Assembly: GCA_028622995.1 (NCBI GenBank)
Contig: JAJQJQ010000007.1
Location: forward strand, 558,001-622,000
Direction of reading: 5' to 3'
Source: Panagrolaimus kolymaensis
Taxonomy: Eukaryota; Nematoda; Chromadorea; Rhabditida; Panagrolaimidae
Length of the DNA: 64,000 bases
The notes below the pieces were generated by a model. The model was not told the origin of the DNA. It saw nothing but the letters and a program-made list of their open reading frames with translations, and made no database searches. How positions within the stretch are numbered: position 1 is the stretch's first letter; every line of letters starts with the position of its first letter. Below are positions 24,738 through 36,850 of the stretch, one piece after another. Made by a program: the position numbers and the translations under genes.

Positions 24738-25413
24738 TAAGTTGTTCAAAGAAAAGTTTTTTCTTCAACTGTGAAAACCATTTTTCTTCCATTTATATCT
24801 CGAATCCTTTTGGACAAATCTTCCCGTTGTTGATTTGTTGTTGTTCAATAAAAATTACTTCGGCATTAAATGATGGAGCTAAATCACAAACAATCCCAGA
24901 ATTATCAGCGAAAACTTCCAACGAGCCTATAAAAAAAAGTTGTTTACTCTTACTTTTATCTTTATAATTATATGCCTTCATTTCCCGGATAGAAGAATAC
25001 AGGTCCACCAGGTTTATATGAATCCAAATTGTAAAAATAACTGAAATTGAAAACCATACGGGTTAGCCATTTTTAAATGAAAGAATAATTACCAAGCTAA
25101 ACAATTATTCACTCACCGAATTTTAAATGTATCAGCTTTGGTATAACTAAAATGATCGACGGGAATGGCAAAGGAATAGCTTTCATTATATTTTGGATAA
25201 TTTTCTGGAGGATCATCCGCAATCGAAGCAAAAATGCAAAAAGTAAGAAAAATCAATACTCTTGAATAACGAGACATTTTTTGTTTGTTGATAAGTCTTT
25301 AATTGAATTTTTACAAAGAAAAGAAAAGCATTATGCTTGTAAAACAAACAAAAAAACACGCAACTTCACACCGATATGTTCTTTTATACTAATGACCCTT
25401 TTTTAACTGTAAG
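24738..25413 (-). pseudogene. Fused remnant: sre 3' end joined to S28 peptidase 5' end
   Basis: 24738-24846 matches sre exon 4 (about 15590-15702) and 24846-25413 matches S28 exon 3 start, exons 2 and 1 and the promoter (18893-19460). Both parts lie in the same orientation and order as the parents. The junction falls in a shared TGTTC, so about 3.2 kb between the parent positions is missing. The two S28 exons and start codon (about 25275) are still open, but the peptidase has lost its active-site region and runs into unrelated frame. It is a dead fragment with a nearly intact promoter, next to NOC2 where the parental S28 5' end would originally have lain. Confidence 0.85.
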
Positions 25414-25534
25414 AAAATGTTAATGAGACAAGTAAGTGTGTATAAAAACATTTATTATAATTACTTCAAAAACAAACAAAAAAAATAAAGCAAACTCAAC
25501 AACAACAAACAATATGGTAAAAATACATATATAA

Positions 25535-27607
25535 TTAAGCAGCTATCTTCTTTTTCTTAAACTTCTTTTTGTTCTTCTTCTTGAATTCTTTTGGTTTTGC
25601 AGGTTCATCATTTTCTTCTACAGCATTCTTAAAAGTATTCTTGGAAGCCATTTCAGCTGCTGCTTCACGTTTCTTCATGGCGGAATAGCATTTATTGAGT
25701 TCATCCGTGAGGCCATCAACAGCTATAGCAAATTCATCCAAACTTGCATGACTTCCAAGATCAATTGCTCGAGCATTAACAAGTAATTCCATCTTTTCAA
25801 AATGAACTTTCATAACACTAAATATTTTCTTGAAATGAACCATTTGTTCACGATTCTTATATGCTTTGAGAAATTTCTGAAATATTTAGAATTATGCCTC
25901 GAAATATTAGTATAAAAATTACCCTCAATTGTTCAGCAACAGGAGTATAAACATCAGCAAAAGCAATATCATGTTTCAAAGCATAAGCAGCTTCAACGAT
26001 CAAAGATCGTATTTCTTCAGCTAATCTTGTTCGATATCCAGCTTCGTCCAAGGCATCAGTGTTGAACTTGACCAATTCTTTCATTTCGTAAGCCTTTACC
26101 GTACCTTTTCCTTTCTTTGGCTTATTGCAATCAATTTTGAGAAGTTCGTTCAAAAGATCAGCAGCATACGATAATGTTGGAATGAATACTTTGCAGTTTG
26201 TTTGAAGTGAGAGCAGCATACGAACACAATGAGCTTTCAATGGAGCATATCGATGAGCATTAAAGGCCTTCATAGTTCCACAGATAATTTGGATCAAAGG
26301 ATGAATCAAATCACGAAGCCATCGAGAACCTTCTTGTGTAAGAGTTCGTTGTTTTGAAAGATTTGATAGAACTTGAGTCCATAAGTAAAGACATTCGATG
26401 AATTGCCAGTTGTAAATCGTTTTGATAAGATCCTTTCTTTTGGCAATAGTTGCATTTCGAAGATGAATGGCGCATTGGCGAATATAAACGAAAGCATATT
26501 GATAAGCTGCAGATGGTTGAAGGAAAGTCAATTCAGCAAAGCTCTTCTGCATAAAGGAAACGAGTGGAAGACTTGCAAGCGAGATGGATCGAGTACTTGC
26601 AACATAAGAAACATAACAGCCCTAAAAATATAATTTTAAACTTTGTGATAAAATTGCAAAACAAACTTTGTAAACAGCAGGATACAAATTTGGGTCCAAT
26701 CTAATCATTTTGGTCAATCCAACAAAAGCCAAACAACGACAATCATGAGTTTTACGACTCCAAATTCGAATCAGGATTCTGATCAAGTTGCGAATGAGCT
26801 TATCGAACGAAACATAAAGTCCAATATTATCGATAACAGCACGTAAAGTAACATTCATGATGTTTGTTGATGTTGCTTCCATTAAGAACTAAAACAATAA
26901 TGATTTTAAAAAACAAAATGATGAGCAAAAGATACTTACCACATTGAGATTTCGAAGATATTCTTTTACTAATGGATTGAATTCTTTCCAATGTTTGTAT
27001 CTGATTTGTCCTTTGATTTCATTTTTCTTCTTTTTAGCACCCAAAAGTTCAGAAACATCATCCTCGCCATTTTCTTCTTTTTTGATATCAATAGGATCAA
27101 GAATCGTCAACATAGCATGAGCCAAATGGTTGAAACACATTCGAATAACTTTGTCAAACACTAAAAATTTACAATTATTAGAAGTTAAACAAAAAGAATG
27201 GAAGCTACCTTTATCTTCGTTGATGACATAATTCGATGGTGGAACTTCAGGTGAAATACGGATCATACATGCAGAAAAAGCTTTGATTGCAAATCGAGTA
27301 CTTTGTCGAAGCTCTGCTTTATTGGCTTTTGTATTCGCGAATACTTTGCAAGCATTTTTGACCATATCTGATGTGATGATTTTACGTTGCTCTCCAGTAA
27401 CATGCTCTTCGTCTTCTGAAAAAAAAAATCTTAACAAATTTAAGCTAAAATTAAATAATCAAACAAACCTTCATCTTCGCCAAAATCAAGCAAATCTTTG
27501 TCTTCTTCCTCAATGAATTGAGCAAATTCAGGATCTTCTCTGATAAGTCTTCGAAGTTCAGCTTGATGATCAGCTGATGTCATATCATCATCATCTGTTA
27601 CACTCAT
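25535..27607 (-). CDS. noc2l: Nucleolar complex protein 2 (NOC2; C. elegans PRO-2 type)
   Basis: Six exons (27469-27607, 27209-27415, 26940-27160, 26667-26888, 25923-26621, 25535-25876) give 609 residues. NOC2-family hallmarks include RWLRDLIHPLIQIICG, YAPLKAHCVRMLLSL and the IDNIGLYVSFDKLIRN region. The N-terminus is acidic (DDDDMTSADHQ, FIEEEDKDLLDFGEDE) and the C-terminus is a Lys-rich nucleolar-type tail (KPKEFKKKNKKKFKKKK). NOC2 pairs with NOC1 or NOC3 to move pre-60S particles from nucleolus to nucleoplasm. In C. elegans the homologue pro-2 is needed for gonad patterning. The protein is somewhat shorter than the human one. All phases fit. Confidence 0.9.
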
Positions 27608-27975
27608 TCTGAAATTTGAAGAAAATAATTTAAAGCGAAGTGGAAAGAAGAGAAGAAAATATGGATCTTCAAAAAAGGTGCATCTGTTTTTTAGGCCAAA
27701 CACAATCCTGACACGATAAGACTGTAATGTGAAATTTTTTAGGAGTTTGAAAATTTTTAATGAATGAAAGATTTTTTCTAAATCTTTTTTTTGAGGATTT
27801 TTATTAACCCTTTTTGCAAAGGGAGCAATATCGATATTTAAAAAATGTTAGAGCATCCATCCTATTAGACTGTGGCTTTAATTTGTCGCGGTTTTTAAAC
27901 TTCATTAATTTTTTTAGAATTGTGCACCAAAAAAATTTATTTTATATTTTGTTTTTACAAAAGATTTATGTGTTT

Positions 27976-29000
27976 TTATAGAAAATTAAAACTCAATGGA
28001 AGATTTTTTTGAAGTTCAGAATTGGGAGTTAATGGGATCAAGAGTATTTCGAAAAAACAAAAAACCTTGAACCTTTTTTCCAAAAAGGAAGATATCCCGA
28101 GTGTATGTATTTTTCGTATTTTACTGTACCTATTATCATCATCTTCTTCACCATCAAGCTTTTGTTCGTCCTCTTCTGAATCTTCACCAGCAAGATTAAA
28201 GGGCATTTCATTATCTAAATCTTCGTCTTCATCGCCATCATCCTCTGCTTCATCCTCATCTTCGTCTTCATTTTCAAAAACATCCTTAACTTTGCCATTA
28301 ACTTTTTGCTCTTTTTCAAATTTTTCATTATCATTTATTAATGCAATGGCTTCATTATCCATATCATCATTAGCCCAATCATCATCTTCGCTATGTTCTT
28401 CATAAACAGGTTTATAATCACCATCCTCATCTTCATCCTCGTCCTCATTATCTTCGTCAAGATTATTGAGGGTATGTTCTTGCTCATATTCTTCGTTCTC
28501 ATTCATCAATTCTATGGCTTCGTTAGTCATATCCTCGTTCGCCCAATCATCATCCTCGCTTTGTTCCTCGTATACGGGTTTATAATCATCGTCTTCCTCT
28601 TCATCCTCATCAACTTCCTATAAAGTCGTGGTTATTAATGATTACCAAAAAACGGGGTAAAACAAACCATTTGGGTTTCATTTTGATTTTGATTAGGCTG
28701 TTTTTTAATTTTCTTTTCTTTTTCCTCGTCTTCATCATTAAACATTTTTTCATATTGCTTCATCATTTCATATTCTGAAGCTTCATCAACAAGTTCGCTT
28801 AATTCTTGATTGATTTCTTCCTCCGATAAATCAATATTTTCATCTGCAGCATCATCGGAAGGATGAAAATCTTCATCCGATGAAGATTCACTTTTAGGAT
28901 CTTCTAATAATTTTATCAATGGGGTTTTTGGTTGCGGCTTCGACTTATTATTATTCCCAGCAGGTGTTGAAGGAAGAGATCGAAACTTTTTCTTTGACAT
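27976..29000 (-). CDS. Highly acidic protein with two ~60-residue tandem repeats
   Basis: Exon 28668-29000 joins in phase 0 to exon 27976-28617 (325 residues). The N-terminus is basic (MSKKKFRSLPSTP), then an Asp/Glu/Ser-rich region (SSSDEDFHPSDDAADE) leads to two repeats of DYKPVYEE(Q/H)SEDDDWAN, M-x-NEAI-x-L-x-N-x-N and E-rich linker, about 60 residues each (roughly 118-177 and 178-235). The last ~50 residues become hydrophobic and Pro-containing, unlike the rest, so a final intron after about 28130 may be missing from this model. No catalytic domain is recognised. Acidic histone-chaperone or nucleolar roles are only a composition-based guess. It is on the same strand as NOC2, 370 bp upstream of it, so co-transcription is possible. 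Confidence 0.6.
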
Positions 29001-30391
29001 ATTTGTTTTAATTTGAAGGATAAAAAATATTAATAAAATACGATTAATTTATTATTCCAAAATCAAATAAGGTAAAAGGCGATAGAATAATATCTTTATA
29101 AACTTTTCCTCCTTCAAAAAGTATCAATTTGAATGATTGAGCCGTAGTTCACTTCACCAAAGCGCACTATTTTTAAATATGGATGAATTTCGAAAGCATT
29201 CGCGAAAAAAAAGCAGTCGAAGAAGGTCAAAAGAAAATTTTCTTTTTTGTTGTACGGTAAATGTTCATGGATTTACTTTAAAAACAAAATGGATTTTTGA
29301 AGTTTTTGTTGTAGAAAAAAGAAATTGGGAGAATTCTTAATTAACTTTATTTATTGTAATTTTTTTTTCTGTGTCTGTCGTTCATTCATTTTGTTCATAA
29401 CTACAAAGTTCACGCTTTTTTGTTATCAATTCCGATTTTGTTTCTTTTTATCTCGTAGCCCTTATTTATAAATGTGTTTATCCAATTATCTGTTTATTTG
29501 ATTTTATCTTGCAAAAATCCCTGAATTATTTTTGGTTAAACTTTAAAAATTTTTTTCACTTTGTTTGAAAAATGCCATCAAAATAAACACATTTTTGTCG
29601 CGTTCACAAAAAAATTAAAAGGTGAGAAACTTGTTGTAATGATTTTTTACAAATTTATATCTTTTCTGAATCATCGTTTATCGATCGAAGATTTTTTTAC
29701 CGATTTGTTTTAGAAAAATGAACGCTCTCGGTTGCTTTTTAAACATTCAATGCTTATATCTTACATACTTTTTTATACACTTCTTTTGCATCCAATCTTC
29801 TTTATCTTTTCTAAATCTCTTGACCGCAACAGTTACGATTCAATATCAAATTTCCTTTAACTTTTCTTTAAACATTACTATAATATTTTACTTTTTTGCA
29901 ATATTTTGAACCTAAATTAAGCAATCCTTTCACAATTTTATTGTAGCTTTCAATGATTTTTCATTCTTTTTTGACTTTGTTATCAACTATTTATTTTTTT
30001 TGCTGTAAAATTTCATAACTTGTTGTCCATTTTCTTGCAAGTTTGCACAAGAGAAAACTCAAATGACTTTATGTTTTTTGTTTTTATGAATCATCCCTAT
30101 AAAAATTGCTTATCAAACGCTTTTGCTCAAAGCCAAGCCTTTTTTCTTCATTTTCTCAAAGAATTGAATGTTCGCGAAGTGAACGTTCTCTTTTTTTCTT
30201 TCTTTTTTTACATGCACAAACAAGCCAGCCGGGGTGTTAGTCCCTTCGCAGCCATTTTTCTTACCTCTTTTTTTTCTCAACTTGACGACGTGGTATTATT
30301 AATTTGGACGTGAAAAAAAAACCACAAAAAAATAAATTTATAAAAAATTGATTTATTTTTCAGTAGTATCGATCGTCACTCTATTATCAAA
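29001..30391. other. Intergenic region between acidic-repeat gene and RdRP
   Basis: About 1.4 kb, AT-rich. Short open frames at 29137-29340 and 29718-29909 have no domain, splice partner or repeat relation, so no gene is called. A TTTTTCAG at 30356-30363 is a likely trans-splice acceptor 28 bp before the RdRP start codon. Confidence 0.5.
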
Positions 30392-33300
30392 ATGGGTAAT
30401 AGAAATAGTATCAAAAACAGTAGTCGTCGAAATGTTCCAAATGTTGGAAATCAAAGAACTGAACCAGCTGATAATACCATTAATGCAGAAAGTGCTGGAA
30501 CTATTGGAGTCAGTAACCCTCCGCCATGGGAGTTAACACAAAATAACAACATCGTAAACCCAGATGTATCAAATGTTGCGATTTCGCAAGAAGCGGTTGA
30601 AAATAATGTTGAAATCCATTTTAAAATTCAAAATACCTTTGCTTCGGAATCTATTTCTGTGGTGATTCCTTATCATTCTAAAAATCTAAAGCGTCCATCT
30701 GAAATCCACGAAGACAGTCAATCATTGCAACAAACAAATGCAACGCCTGAACCATCGTTACCATCTGACATTATCGCCGACAAAAATTCAGAAACTGTTT
30801 TTCAAGATGACGAGAAATTTAATGACACCAAAGTCGCAGAAATGAAATCTTCTGCACTGCCAAAAATTCAACATGATGCAAAAAACCAAACTTTGATAAA
30901 AGATAAAGATCATCTTGTTGAATTCAGTGAAAATATTACTACTGAAGGAAATTCGCTTGTTAAAAAAACTCAAGAAATGAATAAGAAACATGATGGGTCT
31001 ATTAGCATTACACAACCTCTTGATATTCCAAAACCTTTATTGCAACCACCAGTATTGTTGACCTTTTCATTAAATGATTTCAAAAAAGCACCTTTAATGT
31101 GAGTTTTTTTTCTATTATTAGAGTAAAATAAAAAAGTTTGAAATTTAGTTGTGCCACACTTTTTGAAGCAGGCTGGAAATTAAATATGGGATTCACAGCA
31201 GAAAGCGTTTTTTATAAAACCAATCAACTCCTTGGATTTCAATCAGAATGGGTCCATGATGAAGGGGTATTTCAGCTTAGAAGTTACGTTCATGATGGAA
31301 TCGATGGCGTCAGTGAAACAGTAAAAAAACATGCTTTACGACTTGATTTTAAATATTCGTCATTTGTAACAATCAACTTTGAAATAGAAAAATCCGTAAA
31401 AAAGAATGAGTATTTCAATGTTAAAGTAACTTTTGTGGTTGAACATCCACCTTTAATGTTTCTTGAAAAACCTGAAGCATTTAAACGCGAAGAAAAATGT
31501 GCTCGATTTTATCATCAGCTCTATCATGAAAATGTCAAAAGTTATTGGGATGATTTAATCGATGCTTCTGCTTTTCAATTAAAATATGAAATCAAGGTAA
31601 TTGAGATTTTATTTAAAAACTAGGCAACACGCGGGCCTCCGGCCCGCGATATAACTACTTCATTATGCATTTATTAATTTTATATCATCTTATCCGTTTT
31701 CAAAAATACTCAAAATTTAAACTTTATACCAAATCTAAATAAATTAGATCTCTTTTCATTTTTACTCAGCGAAATAAAAGTCACCAACATTATCCAACAG
31801 ATAGGGAAATGCGGGCCTTCGGCCCGGCATATTGTATATATTAAAATCTATCCTTGCAAGTTGCAACCTTTAAAATTTATGGATTTGGATTCTTTACCAT
31901 ATTAGATACGTTGAGCATATAAGACGCTGAAATACATAAAATTTTGCAACTTTGCTAAATTCTTATGGCTTTTTAAAATGCTATTGCATGGATTTTCATC
32001 ATTCTCATAGTACGTATATAAGATCTTCATTTAATATACCTAAGGTTTTTCCACCGCGCAACTAATTTCCTTATCCAATTATCCACTTCCTTCTAAAGAA
32101 CCCCAAATGCTTTATAGCACCTCAATAATAATAGCTAATTATTTCTTTTCAATAAAAAAGTCATTGTCCATGTTGTTTTATGCAACTCTCTTCAGATCTT
32201 GGATCCTTTACCATTTTTGGATCCTTTGGGTATTTGGATCTTTTAGATATTTAGATCCTAAGGCATATTTGAATTTATTTCGATCCTTTTGCATCTTTGG
32301 GTAACTCAAAACAAACAACCGCTCATCAACGCTACATTTTTATACAATGAAAAGCTCTTTGAGTTTTCATTCATTTTTTTATGTTAATTTTTTCATTTTT
32401 ATTGAATTTTCCCATGACAGATTTCCAAGCGACGCACGAAATAACAATCAAAATTACTAGGAAGGAAAAGTATACTTTGTATTAATTTTAGAAGGATAAA
32501 TTTGATTCATGGATGTCACAACTGTATTCGGTCTTTTCATCTTCTATTTCTTATAACCATTTATATGAAGCATCCTTCAAGAATGCAGATTTAAAACAAA
32601 TCGAAATGGATTATTGGCCATGGGATACAAAATATTATATTGAATGTATTCGAAGTCTTGGGATTGTTGGAAAATTCTTTTTAGAATATCGTCTTTTTAA
32701 TCAAGGTGAAATTCGAAGGATCCAATATGCGAATAAAAAAATTACTCCATTCACAAATATTATTTTACAATCCATTTATTATTTTGTCAAAAATAATCGT
32801 TCTTTGTCATCTCTAGTTTTCACTGCTGGCCATCATATTATCCCTCGACAACTTGGAAGGGATTATGTTCCTATTAAAACGGTAACACATATACATACAA
32901 ATAAAAATTCATGAATAATTTGTTTTTGAAAACTTTTAGGCTTATATCACTCCAACTCGAATTATGTATGGAATGGAAGATCCAACTGTCAACAATCGAG
33001 GATTCCGAAAGTTGGGAGCAAATAAGATTTTACAAATAAAATTTCGCGAGGATGATTTATCATGGTTTCTAAGTGATAAAAATATTCTAAATGTATCAAT
33101 GCTGTCCCCGTTAATAGATGGATTAAATGTTTGTGGACGACAATTTTTTGGTTTCGCATCGTCCAGTTCATTATTTCGTGAACATGGGATTTATTTTTTT
33201 GCAACAGACAAGCAAGAAGATGTCGTTGAAATTATTAAAAAATGGGCTAAATTCAAAGTTGAACCTGCCGCAAAAACTGCTGCAAGATTAGGCCAATATT

Positions 33301-36300
33301 TTACATCAGCAAAGGTAATTAATTACTCATACTAATATTATTTCTATTTTTCTTTTATCCCTACCATTTTAGGAAATTAAATTAAAGTTGAAAATAGATG
33401 AAATTGGAGATATTCCTGATTACGAATATGAAGGAATTACTGATTCCACTGGGAAAAAGTATTGCTTTTCTGATGGAGTTGGCCTTATTAGTCCATCATA
33501 TGCAAAAGAAATCCAAACAGAATTAGGTCTATCTTATACTCCCTCGGCTTTTCAAATTCGATGTTTGGGATATAAAGGAATGGTCTCACTTCATCCGTAT
33601 CCTTTAATTCAAAAAGGCATTGAATATAAAGTATTGTTCAGAGATACCCAAAATAAATTCACATCATTCGAAGAAGGAGATATTGACTTTGATATAGTTC
33701 AATTCTCTGCTCCTTCCCCAGTAAAGCTCCATCGTTCATTCATTGCGTTGTTAATTGCACTTGCTCGAGATCAAGGAAAACAAGATGTTATTGAAAAGAG
33801 ATTACATGAATTGTTGACAAAATCGTTCATGGACAACATAAAAGCTTTAACTGATCCTGAAACATTCAAAAAAACTCTTGTTGAATGCATTCCTCGATAT
33901 TTCCCTATTAGTGATTTCCCAGCTGAATTATTAATTAACGAACCATTTCTTCGATCTTTGGTTGAAGCTTATGTTGTTTTTAATGCAAGTAAGTTAAATT
34001 TAAATTATATAAAAATATTCACTTGATACTTTTTTAGAGTTGTTAAACAAAAAATGTCAAATCCCATTGCCTGAATCACTTGGTCGTAGTGCTCTTGGTA
34101 TCGTGGATACTACTGGCTTGCTTAAGCCTGGCGAAATATATTTCCAGTATACCGAAGATTTCCGAAGCAAAGCAGCAAATCCAAATAGAAGAGTTCATGA
34201 AGGCCCAATCGGAATATCTAAAAGTCCAATGTATCACATTGGCGACATTCGCTATTATACGGCGGTTGATCATCCAGAACTTCGACATCTTTATGATGTG
34301 GTAGTTTTTCCTAAAGTTGGAAATCGTCCAATTCCAGATGAAATTGGTGGGGGCGATTTGGATGGCGACACGTATGTAGTATTTTGGGATGATGACCTCC
34401 TACTCAAACATGCTGACGCTGCAGCTTATCTTGCAGCTGATACATCCAAAATTGATAATGTTGAATTAGAAAACTTACATCGTGAACATGCAAACTTTCG
34501 AGTTGAATATGAAGAATGCAATAATTTGGAGAAACTCAGCAACTGTCATGTTAATCATATAACTGTTCAGCATCCAAATCATCCTGAAGTTGAAAAAATT
34601 TCAAATAAAGCCGATATAGCCGTAAATTACTTCAAAAGCGGTTTAAAAGCCGATGAAATTGAACCTCATGAATATCCTGTTTTCAACCCCATTTACATGG
34701 ATAAAAGACATGAGCCAGCTTATTCAAGCTCTCACATCCTTTGTCAACTTCATAAACGTTGTAACACGTTTTATACCTTAATGGTGCTTGCACTTCAGCA
34801 AGCACAGAATCAGCGTTCTGAGAGGCATATGCCTGAGTTGGATGTTAGTGATGAAGCGAGAAACCTGTTCGCCGACTACAGAAACGAAATTACAGTAAGT
34901 TTCATTTCTTCCCATTTTAAATAAATAAAGTTTAACATAAAATTTTAGAACCTCATGAAACGATTCAAAATTAAAACAGAAGCCGAGTTATTTGCTGATG
35001 TATTAATCGAAATTCCTGGTGTTTTCAACACATTCAAACTCACAACCAAAGATGAGCAAGATGCTGTTACTTCTGAAATTCGAGCTAATCTCACCACCAT
35101 TTTCAAAAGTTATAGAATTGGCATTTTGAATAAATTTTATCCTGACTGGGAATCTGATATGAAAGCAAGAAATGAAAGCTTCTTTGCTTATAAAATTCCC
35201 CATGTTCCTGAAGAAATGAAAAATTTGGCTAAAGAATATTATGATTTAGCACAAAGTTAGTTTACTGAAACAATCATTTTTATTTTGTAAAAAAACTTTT
35301 ATTTTTAGATGATGGCGAATGCCTTTCATTTCCTTGGATAGCTTTTGAAGGTTTGGAGCTCAAAAATGGAAATAATAACTCTTCATTGGATAAAAAGCTT
35401 AAGAAAGAAATTAGGTGCCGTTATTTATCTGAAGAAGTTGCTAGTATGAGTTCTCCTTTTTATAATAAAAAATATTCACATTTTGATTGGTTTGGTGTCG
35501 CAGTTGAAGCTTGGATGGACAAAGAAGATGTTTATCAATATCGCGCATATGATTTAATTCAACTGTTTTTTAATAACCTTATAAATGTTCAGGATCGCGT
35601 AAGCTAAATATTTTACATAATTCTTTTTTTTAAATAATAACAAAAAAATTCAGAATGAGGATAGCTCTGTGATGAAAACTTTTGCTGATGCATTTAAAGA
35701 TTTACTGACGATGATTTGCTCGTTAAAATTTGATAAAATTACGAGTGATCCGTATTTTGAAAAAGTTTATAAGGTAGTTTTTCCTCATGTTTAATAAAGG
35801 GCTTATAAATATCCGCGGATTTCAGGCAGCTCAATCAACACTCATTGAAATGGCATTTTCACCTGATTTACCCCTTTTAACTGGTCAAAGTTTGCAAAAG
35901 CGAGAAATCCCATATCCAGCATTTGTTATTTCTGTTCCAAAAATGTATAGCCTTCAATTTCAAGATCGTTATCAAGACATATTGAGAGGAAAAAGAAACC
36001 TTGAAAACCTTAAAAACCTTGAAAACCTTGAAGTTGCTATTCGACTTCGAAAGCAGAACATGGGCTTTTGTAGATTTACAATATGCTGTCGTGGCACATT
36101 AGCACAATGTCAAAACTTTGAAGCATTGCTTACACCCAAATTTGAATATGATGATAACCCTGATGTAACAATGGCCCAAATGAAAGAAAGAAAGACGTTG
36201 ACCATGCAATCACTTCTTGAAGCTCAATATGGTTTTACTCCACCACTTTTTGGAGATTTACCTCATGCAAGAACAACAGCTGGTGAAATCCAAAATGGCA

Positions 36301-36398
36301 ATCCCCATGATCGAAGCCGAAAGAGGAGCGGATGGAATGGTGGTAGTGGAACCAGTCAAGTTGGTAATACCAGCAGGAATCCCTCAACATCGTTTTAA
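30392..36398 (+). CDS. RNA-dependent RNA polymerase (EGO-1/RRF family)
   Basis: Ten exons (30392-31098, 31149-31596, 32492-32881, 32940-33314, 33373-33988, 34038-34894, 34949-35255, 35309-35598, 35654-35773, 35826-36398) give 1560 residues, near the size of C. elegans EGO-1. The eukaryotic RdRP core is clear: FSDGVGLISPSYA, FQIRCLGYKGMVSL, LLKPGEIYFQY and the catalytic DLDGD at 952-956. Such enzymes make antisense small RNAs (22G/26G siRNAs) on mRNA templates for Argonaute silencing in germline or soma. The first ~235 residues are low-complexity and start MGNRNS, an N-myristoylation consensus. The third exon is preceded by an 895-bp intron carrying GC-rich hairpins. The last residues are Gly/Asn/Ser-rich. 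Whether it is the ego-1, rrf-1 or rrf-3 type cannot be settled by eye. Confidence 0.93.
31630..31648. repeat. GC-rich perfect hairpin in RdRP intron (copy 1)
   Basis: CGCGGGCC-TCC-GGCCCGCG: 8-bp perfect stem with 3-base loop, an extreme GC island in very AT-rich intron DNA. A second copy is at 31811-31827. Confidence 0.75.
31811..31827. repeat. GC-rich hairpin in RdRP intron (copy 2)
   Basis: GCGGGCC-TTC-GGCCCGGC: a near-copy of the hairpin at 31630, 181 bp downstream, with a TTC loop and 6-7 bp stem. Together they suggest a short dispersed element in the intron. Confidence 0.7.
32190..32300. repeat. Degenerate GGATC-containing short tandem repeat
   Basis: Five to six spaced copies of a T-rich unit containing GGATCCTTT or GATCCTTTTG, at 15-20 bp intervals, inside the same RdRP intron. 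A similar GGATC/AAAATGGAGGATC pattern occurs at 59143-59245 near other repeats. Confidence 0.5.
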
Positions 36399-36850
36399 TT
36401 ATCTATCTATTAACTAACTTTTTGTAAAGAAAAAAAAATTAAAAATCCAAAAAAATGTATGCTGTATTTATGAAATTATTTATTTGTTGTATATAAAAAA
36501 AAAAAGCCTTTTGTTTAGAAATTTTTAGTTTTGTAATTTTGTAAATAAAGAAAACAAAGGCCAAAAAAGTTCATATTCTCGAGAGAAAAAAAGTTTATTA
36601 TGAACAGATCATAAAAATATTCGACAAAAAAATCTTTGGTAAACGAATAAATAAGTAAAAAATGAGATTATCGCTTTTTTTAAAGAATGTAAAAATAAAA
36701 AAGATATGGTAAAAAAATAATAATAACAAAATGATTAAAAGTGAAAATGGCCAAAGAATAATAATAAAGGCATCGAGCCAAAAAAAGTGATGATGGAATA
36801 AAATAATATGAGCACGATCAAGTTCAATTCAAGGAATAATTATTTTTTCT
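36399..36850. other. Convergent 3' flanks of RdRP and DPF genes
   Basis: About 450 bp of A-rich sequence with AATAAA-type signals on both strands and no exon. It is the shared 3' end region of two converging genes. Confidence 0.5.

Noticed and set aside
28022..28405. Ser-rich plus-strand frame opposite the acidic repeat gene
   Set aside because: GAT/GAA repeats read in reverse give Ser/Leu runs; the spliced minus-strand frame is the coherent one.
29137..29340. Small basic protein
   Set aside because: Basic start looks interesting but there is no second exon, domain or repeat relation; ends in a weak composition.
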